From Synechococcus sp. RCC307 (GTDB lineage: Bacteria > Cyanobacteriota > Cyanobacteriia > PCC-6307 > Cyanobiaceae), in NCBI GenBank assembly GCA_000063525.1, contig CT978603.1, forward strand, positions 117,104-181,103: 64,000 nt of DNA. Direction: 5' to 3'. This document shows positions 56,742-64,000 of this stretch, piece by piece; within the stretch, counting starts at the first letter, position 1, and every line of letters starts with the position of its first letter. Below the pieces are notes generated by a model. The model was not told the DNA's origin, ran no database searches, and saw only the letters and a program-made list of their open reading frames with translations. Both the position numbers and the translations under genes were made by a program.

Positions 56742-57943
56742 ATCAGCCCTTGCGTTTGGCTGTGCTGATTACGCACCCGATCCAGTATTTCCGCCCTGTC
56801 TTTGCTGAGTTGGCTCAGCAACCTGGCTTGGAGCTGCGGGTGTTTTTTGGTTGTGATCATGGCCGGCGCAGCAGTTTGGATCCCGACTTTGGTGTCAGCT
56901 TCGCTTGGGATGTTCCAGCCGATGAAGGCTTCCCCCATGCCTTCATCAGCCACGCTCCTTTGGATCAGTTGAGCCGGCTGCGTTCTGCCTTGCCGCTTGC
57001 TTGCAGAGCTGCCCGCGCCATCAGCGCCTGGCAGCCCGATCAGGTGCTGATCTTTGCTTACACCCCGGTTTTCATCGGTTTGTCCACTTTGCTGTTGAAG
57101 ATTCGGGGGCAATCGTTGTTGTTGCGGGCCGATGGCACCGATCGCGCCTTTCCGCGCAGTTGGCTGAAGAGCTCAATCAAAGACCTTGTGTTGCGGATTT
57201 GGTATCGCCAATTTCGCCATTTGTTTCCAATCGGCGTTGATTCCGATCGCCATTTCGCGCGATTGGGCGTTGCCGCCTCACGGCGGCATCCGGTGTCCTA
57301 CGCCGTGGATGTTGATTTTTTTGCTCAGCAGCAACAGCACTGGTCACCCCAGCGCTTGAGTTTGCGCCACGAACTCGGCATTGCCCCTACTGACTTGGTT
57401 CTGCTGTGGAGCGCCAAGATGACGCCGGTCAAGGCTCCGTTCCTGCTGGTTGAGGCCTTGGCCGCATTGCCAGAGCCTGTTCGCCAGCGGTTTTGGGTTG
57501 TCGCGATGGGGGATGGCCCCTTGCGCCAAGCGTTTGAGGCTCAACTCCAAACATTGTTGCCAGGCCATACCCATTTCCTTGGCTTCTGCAATCAATCCGA
57601 GATTGGCCGTGGTTATGCGATGGCGGATGCCTTGGTATTTCCCTCAGTGCAGGGGGAAACATGGGGATTGGTGGTGAATGAAGCGCTGCAATTTGGTTTG
57701 GCTGTGATGGCCAGTGATCATCCAGGCTGTGCGGCTGATCTGCTGGCCTCAGAACGACCTGTTCCCACCGGTTCGGCGGTGTTCCCCAGTGGTGATCCCA
57801 TTGCTTTTGCCAATGCTCTGCTGGCGTTTGCAAAGGCCCACCCGGAGGGTTTCAGCCCTCAGCCGAGCACTGATCTCCCCCATCCCCGCGATTTGGCCAG
57901 CACCATTCAGCATTGGGCTAGCCATTCGGCCAGCACCACATAA
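56738..57943 (+). CDS. Glycosyltransferase family 4 protein
   Basis: 401 residues. GT-B fold: N-terminal AVLITHPIQYFRPVFAELAQ, then VLLWSAKMTPVKAPFLLVEA, and donor motif VFPSVQGETWGLVVNEALQF (E-x7-E). Starts with an ATGA overlap to the sugar transferase, so it is likely the second-sugar enzyme of the same repeat unit. Its last 37 bases overlap the 3' end of asnB on the other strand. Confidence 0.88.
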   Translation: MNQPLRLAVLITHPIQYFRPVFAELAQQPGLELRVFFGCDHGRRSSLDPDFGVSFAWDVPADEGFPHAFISHAPLDQLSRLRSALPLACRAARAISAWQPDQVLIFAYTPVFIGLSTLLLKIRGQSLLLRADGTDRAFPRSWLKSSIKDLVLRIWYRQFRHLFPIGVDSDRHFARLGVAASRRHPVSYAVDVDFFAQQQQHWSPQRLSLRHELGIAPTDLVLLWSAKMTPVKAPFLLVEALAALPEPVRQRFWVVAMGDGPLRQAFEAQLQTLLPGHTHFLGFCNQSEIGRGYAMADALVFPSVQGETWGLVVNEALQFGLAVMASDHPGCAADLLASERPVPTGSAVFPSGDPIAFANALLAFAKAHPEGFSPQPSTDLPHPRDLASTIQHWASHSASTT

Positions 57944-59595
57944 CGCCAGTAGGGCTTGAAGCGGCCACTGAGCCGCAACAGGATCCAACTTCCCCAGAAG
58001 CTGCGCCGTGAAAGCTGCAAGGGTTGCTTCTGCAAAAGACTCCAGATTCGCGTGGGATGGAAGCGTTGGTGCTGCAGTAGCCACGGTGCCAAGGCCAAAT
58101 TGAAGCCCCGTTTGGGGGCGTTCAGCACCGCCTCCGGTAGTTGGTTTCTCGCCAATCGCCGTAGCAAGGTTTTTGGGCCCTCGGCCCGGTGGAGGTCAGC
58201 CGGAATGCTGAGCGCTAGATCAACCAGTTCGGAATCGAGAAATGGCACCCGCAGTTCCAGGCCCTGGGCCATGGACACCGCATCGCTGTCGCGCAGCAGT
58301 GTGTCGTGGAGATACCCGCGCAGTTCCAGTTCGCTGCACTCGGACAGGCTCAGATCACTGGGTAATCCGCTGCTGCGGGTTTGCTCCAAGGCTTGCCGGC
58401 TTTGCTGGTTTATCCCATGCAGCTTCAGCCGGCGCGCTTGCAACTGACCCTTCAGCGGCCCGGGCTGCATGTGGCTATAGCCGCCGAAAAGCTCATCGGC
58501 TCCAAGGCCTGAAAAGGCCACCACCATGCCCTGATCGTGCGCTGCTTGCGTCACCAGATGGCTGTTAAAGCCATCAATGGTGGGTTGATCGATGGCCTCC
58601 AAAAACCCATCGAAGCTGTGATCTAGTTGTTGGGGTCCGATACCTAAGCGTTGATGGGTCAGCTCCAAAGCGTCTGCCGTTTGGCCGGCGAGATCAGTTT
58701 CATCAACTGCTCCGGGTAAACCTTCAAATCCCACCGAGACCGAGTGGATGGCACCTTGCTGTTGGCGGCGCAGTTCAGCAGCCAGCAAGCCGGAATCAAG
58801 TCCACCACTGAGGAATAGACCAACGGGGCGATCACCAATGCTTTGGCGTTGCACGGCTTGCTGCAGCGCGAACCGGGTTTGTTCTGTGGCTGCTGAAAGG
58901 TTGAGATCGCTGCGTTGTGCTGGTGGTTGGTCAGGGCTGAAAAGCCGCAGTTGCCAGGATTCCCCTAGTTCCCAGCTGGCCCAGTGCCCAGCGGGGAACA
59001 CCTGCACCCCATCAACGATGGTGTTGGGTGCAGCCACAGAACCCCAGAGCAGGTAGCTCTCGATGGCTTTTGGGTTAAGGGCCTCTTTGTTGCAACAGCC
59101 GCTGGCGATCAAGGCGCTGAGTTCTGAGGCGAAGGCAAGCCGTTGCGGTTTCCGTTGCCATAGCAGTGGTTTCACCCCAAAGCGATCGCGCGCCAGGGTC
59201 AACCGCTGATCATGCGGCTCCCAGCAGGCCACGGCAAAGATCCCCTCCAGCCTGTGCCAGAGGTCTTGCTTCCAGTGGTGAAAGCCATTGAGCAGAACTT
59301 CGGTATCGCTGTGTGAGCGGAAGTTGTAGCCCGCTGCCTCCAATTCGCGGCGGAGTTTGTGTTGGTTGTAGATCTCACCGTTGAACACCAACACGAGGCT
59401 TTGATCGCTCGCTTGCATCGGCTGATGCCCCAGGGGCGAAAGGTCCTGGATGGCTAAGCGGGTGTGCAGCAGGGAGAGGCCGCAGGGGTCATGAAATTCG
59501 CCCTGATCGTCAGGGCCCCGGCTTTTCAGCGCTTCAAGGGCTGCGGTTGTATCAAGTTGCTGGGACCACCCCCAGGCTCCAAACAGGCCGCACAT
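57907..59595 (-). CDS. Asparagine synthase-like amidotransferase (AsnB family)
   Basis: 562 residues. Class II glutaminase domain with Cys2 (MCGLFGAWGWS) and LSPLGHQPM / FNGEIYN, then the synthetase domain with the PPi loop FLSGGLDSGLLAAEL (SGGLDS 263-268) and FSGLGADELFGGYSHM. It may make asparagine, but its position among surface-glycan genes and the presence of such members in O-antigen clusters suggest amidation of a sugar carboxyl. The two possibilities cannot be separated here. The upstream glycosyltransferase ends 3 bases before its start codon. Confidence 0.9.
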   Translation of the reverse strand: MCGLFGAWGWSQQLDTTAALEALKSRGPDDQGEFHDPCGLSLLHTRLAIQDLSPLGHQPMQASDQSLVLVFNGEIYNQHKLRRELEAAGYNFRSHSDTEVLLNGFHHWKQDLWHRLEGIFAVACWEPHDQRLTLARDRFGVKPLLWQRKPQRLAFASELSALIASGCCNKEALNPKAIESYLLWGSVAAPNTIVDGVQVFPAGHWASWELGESWQLRLFSPDQPPAQRSDLNLSAATEQTRFALQQAVQRQSIGDRPVGLFLSGGLDSGLLAAELRRQQQGAIHSVSVGFEGLPGAVDETDLAGQTADALELTHQRLGIGPQQLDHSFDGFLEAIDQPTIDGFNSHLVTQAAHDQGMVVAFSGLGADELFGGYSHMQPGPLKGQLQARRLKLHGINQQSRQALEQTRSSGLPSDLSLSECSELELRGYLHDTLLRDSDAVSMAQGLELRVPFLDSELVDLALSIPADLHRAEGPKTLLRRLARNQLPEAVLNAPKRGFNLALAPWLLQHQRFHPTRIWSLLQKQPLQLSRRSFWGSWILLRLSGRFKPYWRYVVLAEWLAQC

Positions 59596-59598
59596 CCT

Positions 59599-60625
59599 TC
59601 AAACCTCGATGGCCTGGCAAAGGGCCTGATCAAAGCGTTCGCGGCCGAAATGTTCAAGCGCCCGTGCTCGTGCCCATTGCCCGCGCCGCTTGATCTCCTC
59701 AGAGCTCTCCAGCAGGTTGCTCAACACGGATGTGAGTGCTGAAACCTCAGGAGGAATCAGCCATCCGCATTCCCCATCGATGATGAAATCGGTTTGCCCG
59801 CCTCTATCACAGGCAATTCGAAGCGCGTCCAGCTAGAGCGGCTTCCAAAATAAACGATGCCAAAGCCTTCGCCCAGTGGGCATCGCCATTGGCTTTGACT
59901 CCAAAGCGGCTTGGCATCACAAAGATGCTGCAGTTCTCGAAGGCTTCCTTCAGTTCTTGATCATTCAGGCTGCCACTGAATTGCACTTGGTTGTTGAGTC
60001 CAAGGCTCATAGCTTTTGCTTCCAATTGCCCTCGTTGGTCGCCATCGCCAACCACCTGCCAGTGAATGGCAGCAGGCAGTTGGGCGAGAGCCTGCAAGAC
60101 GAGCCCATGGCCTTTGTAGTTCTCCTGGCTGCAGAGCCTCGCCACCGTTAACAACCGAAGCTCTGCTGGAATGGGAGTTGGTTTCAGTTCTGGATCAATC
60201 AGATCTGCCATGGGGTGCACTACGGCCGCTCTTTGTGGCCTAAAGCCCAGCTGATTCAAGGTGAACTGACTGCTGGCGATGAGTCGCTGACAGCGTTGAA
60301 GATCTCCAGTGTGCTTGCCGCCGGCAGCGCCCCACACCTCGATGCCGTGCAGCCAGCAGCTCAGCTGTTGAGGCCTTAGCCAGAGAGCGGGTTTGAGCAG
60401 CAACACATGCATGCTCAGCACCTGTTGGGCCCTTGGCAGCCACCACAACAGTTGCAGCACAAACACGCAGCGGCCCAACCAACGCCCTAAAGCTCCAGGA
60501 CCAAGCCTGCGCGTGCTGATCACTTGCACGCGATGACCTTGACGCTTCAGGGAGTCGCGAACCTGCAGGCTGAGCCGCTCGATACCGCCACGGCGACGCA
60601 GATCAAAGCAAAGCAACAGGATCAT
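59599..60625 (-). CDS. Glycosyltransferase family 4, frameshifted near its 3' end
   Basis: The intact first 272-codon part (60625-59807) has GIERLSLQVRDSLKRQGHRV, ELRLLTVARLCSQENYKGHG and SIFVMPSRFGVKANGDAH. After that, three small insertions within about 60 bases (near 59875, 59847 and 59817; net 2, 1 and 1 bases) break the frame. Restored reading gives GDAHGEGFGIVYLEAALAGR, the standard donor motif, and continues to a TGA at 59599-59601 with DFIIDGECGWLIPPEV, as expected of a complete GT4. Likely one gene with sequence errors, but true pseudogenisation cannot be excluded. Confidence 0.8.
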
Positions 60626-61812
60626 TAGAGGCTCAACAGAAGCTCGTTGTAGCGCTTGAGCGACCGTTCAAATCCGAAGCTCTCGGCATACACACGCTTG
60701 GCACGCTCCCCCATGGCTGCCACCTTTTCAGGCTGCTGGCTGAGGTGTTGCAGCTCCTGCGCCAGGAGCTCGCTATCACCCGGGGCCACCACGATGCCGA
60801 TCCCCTCGCGCTGCACAAGCTCGGCTAAATCGCAGTTGGGGCCAGAAATCAGCACCAATCCACGGCCACTGGCCAAGATGCCGTAGAGCTTGCAGGGAGC
60901 CAGGGTGTTTTCCGCTCCTGGGATCAGGCTGATGCAGGCCAGATCGCAGGCAGCCAGGGTTTCCGGCAGACGTGATCGCGGCTGGTAGGGCAACAGCAGA
61001 ACGTTGCTCAGGGCGGCTTGCTGAATCACCTGCTGCTTGGCCCCACCGCCGATGAAGAGGAACTGGATTCGCGGGTCGTTTTGCAGCTGAGCTGCCGTAT
61101 CAATCAGAGTATTGATGTCATGGAGTCGGCCAAAATTGCCGGAGTATTGGAGGGTGAAGCGCCCTGCAAAGCCGTACTTGATTGCAAACGGATTTGTCGC
61201 CTGCGGCAACGCTGAGCTTTGTTCAATGGCCCAGTTGTGGATCACTTTCAGAGGCAACCGATGGGAACTGTCCTGTTGCAGCCGTTCGGCCATGGCTTGA
61301 TTGAGCACCACGGTTGCTGCTGAATGGCGGCAGATCCATTGCATCAAGGCAGTCCAGGTTTGAGTGCTGAATCCTTGGGCTGGGAGAATGCCGCTCAGCA
61401 CTGCTGAGCGCGGAAAGAGGTCCTGAAACAGAAAGAGGTATCGCAGCCCACGAACAATCTTCAGGAGCGGCCCAATCAAACCAATGAAGGGCGGATTGGA
61501 AACGATGAACACAAGATCATTTTGATGGGCTCTGAAGCTGCACCACAGGAAGCAGGAACAAAGAAACCGAATGCCCGCCAAGGTTTTACCGCCCACACTC
61601 TTGGTGGCATCGGCTGCTTGCTTCTGCTGCCCGAGGCGCACCACCCGGTGGTGGTTGTCTGCATCATCAATGGGAAGAGCCGAGGTGGCCGTTAGCACCG
61701 TGATGTTCCAGCCAAGGTCTGCAAGGCCGCGGCTGAGATCGTGCATGAGTTGAGCCGTTGCACCACTGCTGGGCTGGTAGTGCTCACTGACCAAGATCAA
61801 TCGCCTTGGCAT
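60625..61812 (-). CDS. Glycosyltransferase family 4 (WbuB-like)
   Basis: 395 residues from ATG 61812 (GTG 61815 in frame). N-terminal LILVSEHYQPSSGATAQLMH, hydrophobic FIGLIGPLLKIVRGLRYLFL and FTLQYSGNFGRLHDINTLID resemble WbuB-type fucosyl/aminosugar transferases; the C-terminal part has GRGLVLISGPNCDLAELVQR. It overlaps the neighbour on each side by 1-4 bases, so 59599-63841 behaves as one minus-strand transcription unit. Confidence 0.87.
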   Translation of the reverse strand: MPRRLILVSEHYQPSSGATAQLMHDLSRGLADLGWNITVLTATSALPIDDADNHHRVVRLGQQKQAADATKSVGGKTLAGIRFLCSCFLWCSFRAHQNDLVFIVSNPPFIGLIGPLLKIVRGLRYLFLFQDLFPRSAVLSGILPAQGFSTQTWTALMQWICRHSAATVVLNQAMAERLQQDSSHRLPLKVIHNWAIEQSSALPQATNPFAIKYGFAGRFTLQYSGNFGRLHDINTLIDTAAQLQNDPRIQFLFIGGGAKQQVIQQAALSNVLLLPYQPRSRLPETLAACDLACISLIPGAENTLAPCKLYGILASGRGLVLISGPNCDLAELVQREGIGIVVAPGDSELLAQELQHLSQQPEKVAAMGERAKRVYAESFGFERSLKRYNELLLSL

Positions 61813-62654
61813 CACAGCGGAAGTCCTTGCTTCAGGCGTCGCCTTTGAATCAATTTGGTAATGGTGATGAGGTCATATCCGGCCATCAGCAGAGCGAAGA
61901 GCAAACCCTGCCAGCCCTCTAGAAACCCTCCTTGCAGCACATATTTTTGGCTAAAGCGCAGGATTGGCCTCAATGGCCAGGCATGGGCCATAGCGAGGCG
62001 TAAGTGCTGCCACCTTCGAGTGCCTAAGGCTTGGACACCCTGGCCGGACAGCACAGCATCAATCTTTTCAGCTTCCCAATCGGCGTACCGCCTGTGGCGC
62101 TCCAGCCAATCATCAATCCCTTTGCTGAATGCGTAATGCTCATAGGGCTCTTGGATGCGACCGATGGTATGACCAGCCGTAAAGCTTTCCCAGACACCAC
62201 CTTCGAAGCCAACAACACCGCGTTTCACTAAACGGGGATGCCAGTTGGGATAACCCTGGGTGCGCTTTAGCCAACGACCAAGAAACCAATAGCGAGGTGT
62301 GAGTTCATAGGCATCTGCAGCTGCTGGGTGTTGGATGACTTGCTGAATTGCTTGTTGGCAAGTGATGCTGATTTCTTCATCAGCATCAAGGAAGAGAATC
62401 CATTGGCTCTGCAATTTTCCATGGCTTAAGGCCCAGTTGCGTTGCTCAGAAATTAAAAAGCGACCCTCCTGACGATGTTCCATGACCCGAGCTCCGAAGC
62501 TTGAAGCGATAGCCTGACTCCCATCGCTGCTGCCTGAATCAATCATCATCAGCTCATCACACCAGCTCAATGAGCGCAGTGCACGAGCTAGATTACTTGC
62601 CTCATTCAGGCAGAGAACAACACCGGCAATTGTTGGCGATGATGCGTGTTTCAC
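61812..62654 (-). CDS. Glycosyltransferase family 2 (WaaE/KdtX-like)
   Basis: 280 residues from GTG 62654, which overlaps the stop of the upstream GT4 as GTGA; a longer frame to 62792 lies inside that gene. GT-A motifs: AGVVLCLNEASNLARALRSL, MMIDSGSSDGSQAIASSF, FLDADEEIS and GGVWESF. Layout, including EQRNWALSHGKLQSQWILFL and the C-terminal RFSQKYVLQGGFLEGWQGLL, matches the lipopolysaccharide-core WaaE/KdtX-like subfamily. Confidence 0.88.
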   Translation of the reverse strand: MKHASSPTIAGVVLCLNEASNLARALRSLSWCDELMMIDSGSSDGSQAIASSFGARVMEHRQEGRFLISEQRNWALSHGKLQSQWILFLDADEEISITCQQAIQQVIQHPAAADAYELTPRYWFLGRWLKRTQGYPNWHPRLVKRGVVGFEGGVWESFTAGHTIGRIQEPYEHYAFSKGIDDWLERHRRYADWEAEKIDAVLSGQGVQALGTRRWQHLRLAMAHAWPLRPILRFSQKYVLQGGFLEGWQGLLFALLMAGYDLITITKLIQRRRLKQGLPL

Positions 62655-63841
62655 CGTTGGCGTGATTTGAGTATTTGCTGGTAAATGGAAACTGCTTGAA
62701 TAGCCACTGCCTCTGAGCTGTAGCGCTGCGCTATCCATTGGGCACAATTTTTGCCTGCCCTTTGAGGATTGTTGAGCCAGCTCGCCAACCAATCCGCCCA
62801 GGCACCTGCTTCACGAGGCAAAACGGCTCCAAAGTTTGTAGGTGCTCCGTTACTGAGATCACCCCCAACCCCAGTTTTGTCGCTTACAGCGACAGCGCAG
62901 CCGCAGGCTAAAGACTCAATCACGACGTTGCCAAAGTTCTCATGCCTGCTTGGTAATAAAAGCAAATCTGCAGCATTATAAATCGGACCAAGTTCTGTAG
63001 CTGCTTGGCTTGGTAATTGAATGAGCCGGTCTCGAAGGCCAATTTCGTTTAGTGAATTCACGAATTGTGTTCCAGTTCCATCATCGTCATTTCCAACTAG
63101 CAATAGCTTCCATTGACATTGATTGAGCTTTTGAAGCACGGGAATGAGTAGGTCTAATCCCTTCTTGTGGTGCTGACGTCCGCAAATTAGAAGTAGCGGT
63201 ATGTCAGGGCTAATGCCATTTTTATAACGCCAGGCCTCACCTGAGCTTGGATCAAGCTGAAGATATTTTAAGTCAATAGGATTGGCTAGTTGATAGAAGG
63301 GTGCTTTCAGTCTCAGCTTTACAAGTTCGTTTTCTTCTTGTTGGGTTGTCACATGAAGACCTGCAGCGCGCTGTAGCCAGGGTTGCTCCCTTAACAAGTA
63401 GTAGGGGATCTTTTTCCACCAGCTGCGCCGCCATGAATACGGACTCAGTGCACCTCTAAGACTATGCAAAACTGGAATTCCAAGTTCATGAGCAACCCTT
63501 TGCAATGGGATCCCAAAGGGTTGCCAGACTGCACTGAGGTGAATGATATCGGCCCCATCCAACAGTTCTGGCAAAACTTTTTCCAGCGATGTTGAGGTAA
63601 TCATTCCATCCTTCTCATTCACGGGGAAGTAGTTCACCTCAACTCCATGCCGTTGAGTGCACCTCCCGAGATCCTCATATTTCAATTGCCTTAGACCCGC
63701 ATTGGTTGTTAGCACGCGCACCCGATGTTCAGTCATTGCTAGGGCCTCACAGAGCCTGCTCACGCTCAGAACAGGACCGCCGTATTGCCATGCTGGGGCA
63801 TATACAGGGATGGCATGAATGATGGTTAAAGGATTATTCAT
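62651..63841 (-). CDS. Glycosyltransferase family 4 protein
   Basis: 396 residues. IIHAIPVYAPAWQYGGPVLS at the N terminus, then HLSAVWQPFGIPLQRVAHEL, PLLLICGRQHHKKGLDLLIP and the donor motif LLLPSRHENFGNVVIESLAC (E-x7-E). Probable cytoplasmic transferase of the surface-glycan repeat. ATG 63841 overlaps the stop of the next upstream gene (ATGA). Base composition here is somewhat AT-richer than the core genome. Confidence 0.88.
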   Translation of the reverse strand: MNNPLTIIHAIPVYAPAWQYGGPVLSVSRLCEALAMTEHRVRVLTTNAGLRQLKYEDLGRCTQRHGVEVNYFPVNEKDGMITSTSLEKVLPELLDGADIIHLSAVWQPFGIPLQRVAHELGIPVLHSLRGALSPYSWRRSWWKKIPYYLLREQPWLQRAAGLHVTTQQEENELVKLRLKAPFYQLANPIDLKYLQLDPSSGEAWRYKNGISPDIPLLLICGRQHHKKGLDLLIPVLQKLNQCQWKLLLVGNDDDGTGTQFVNSLNEIGLRDRLIQLPSQAATELGPIYNAADLLLLPSRHENFGNVVIESLACGCAVAVSDKTGVGGDLSNGAPTNFGAVLPREAGAWADWLASWLNNPQRAGKNCAQWIAQRYSSEAVAIQAVSIYQQILKSRQR

Positions 63842-64000
63842 GGTCTGGCATCCAGCCCCATCCGACGTAGAAGCTCTTGGGCACGAATATCAGTGCTTGA
63901 TTCCCGCGCCCACTGCAAGGAGGCCTTGTAAAGTTCGGCTTCCTTAACAGGTGATAGAAATTTTGTAATTTCTAAGAGGTCTTCAGCATTCTGTAATTTT
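63838..64000 (-). CDS. Unknown protein, C-terminal fragment at window edge
   Basis: The last about 53 codons are seen: LQNAEDLLEITKFLSPVKEA, then ELYKASLQWARESSTDIRAQ and ELLRRMGLDARP, then TGA. The segment is helical and charged with no motif I recognise. It is coupled to the GT4 gene by ATGA, so it probably belongs to the same glycan unit. Confidence 0.6.
   Translation of the reverse strand, partial: KLQNAEDLLEITKFLSPVKEAELYKASLQWARESSTDIRAQELLRRMGLDARP

Overview
This window looks like chromosome of a GC-rich picocyanobacterium of the Synechococcus/Cyanobium lineage. The strongest signs are psaC (photosystem I), a 55-residue NdhS-like subunit of photosynthetic NDH-1, an algal/cyanobacterial-type heme oxygenase, glycolate dehydrogenase subunits of photorespiration, and the thiC / tktA-fabF-acpP / psaC / glmS gene order I associate with picocyanobacteria. 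Genes are packed very tightly: many start codons are GTG or TTG and most neighbours overlap by 1-4 bases. I saw no insertion sequence, prophage, CRISPR array or rRNA. No stretch above about 300 bases lacks an annotated gene or RNA.

Layout. 1-6353: end of a cysteine synthase, a degenerate membrane Ser/Thr kinase, smpB, and a coupled five-gene run ruvB / TPR / M20 amidohydrolase / small membrane protein / HEAT protein. 6376-14414: TPP riboswitch and thiC, a shared terminator, the minus-strand acpP-fabF-tktA set, divergent psaC, glmS and rimM. 14450-16661: ndhS, rnc, RNase P RNA, tRNA-Arg(CCT), two small unknown genes. 16658-27523: glycogen phosphorylase, a methyltransferase, an alpha/beta hydrolase, a mutarotase, an acyltransferase-SGNH protein, and glcE/glcF flanking a DUF1537 sugar-acid kinase.

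27584-36750: a carbamoyltransferase / SxtJ-like / DUF5989-like cassette facing an SGNH protein, then icd, heme oxygenase, a glycosyltransferase and an ABC exporter. 36767-45501: hisS, a coupled galE / oxidoreductase-SelD fusion / GT39 run, a thioredoxin-like protein, a GT2 and the CCA enzyme.

45529-64000 is a surface-polysaccharide region. It has a NDP-sugar epimerase/dehydratase, an initiating phosphoglycosyl transferase, at least six glycosyltransferases, a Wzy/WaaL-type membrane protein, a Wzz/Wzc-type co-polymerase, a Wza-type exporter, an outer-membrane barrel candidate and an AsnB-like amidotransferase. No Wzx flippase is visible; the ABC exporter at 34.9-36.8 kb is a possible stand-in. 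About 47.15-51.1 kb is clearly AT-richer than the rest, suggesting recombination or acquisition. Two genes here (co-polymerase near 50.3 kb, glycosyltransferase near 59.8 kb) carry clustered frameshifts in homopolymer contexts that look more like sequence errors than decay.
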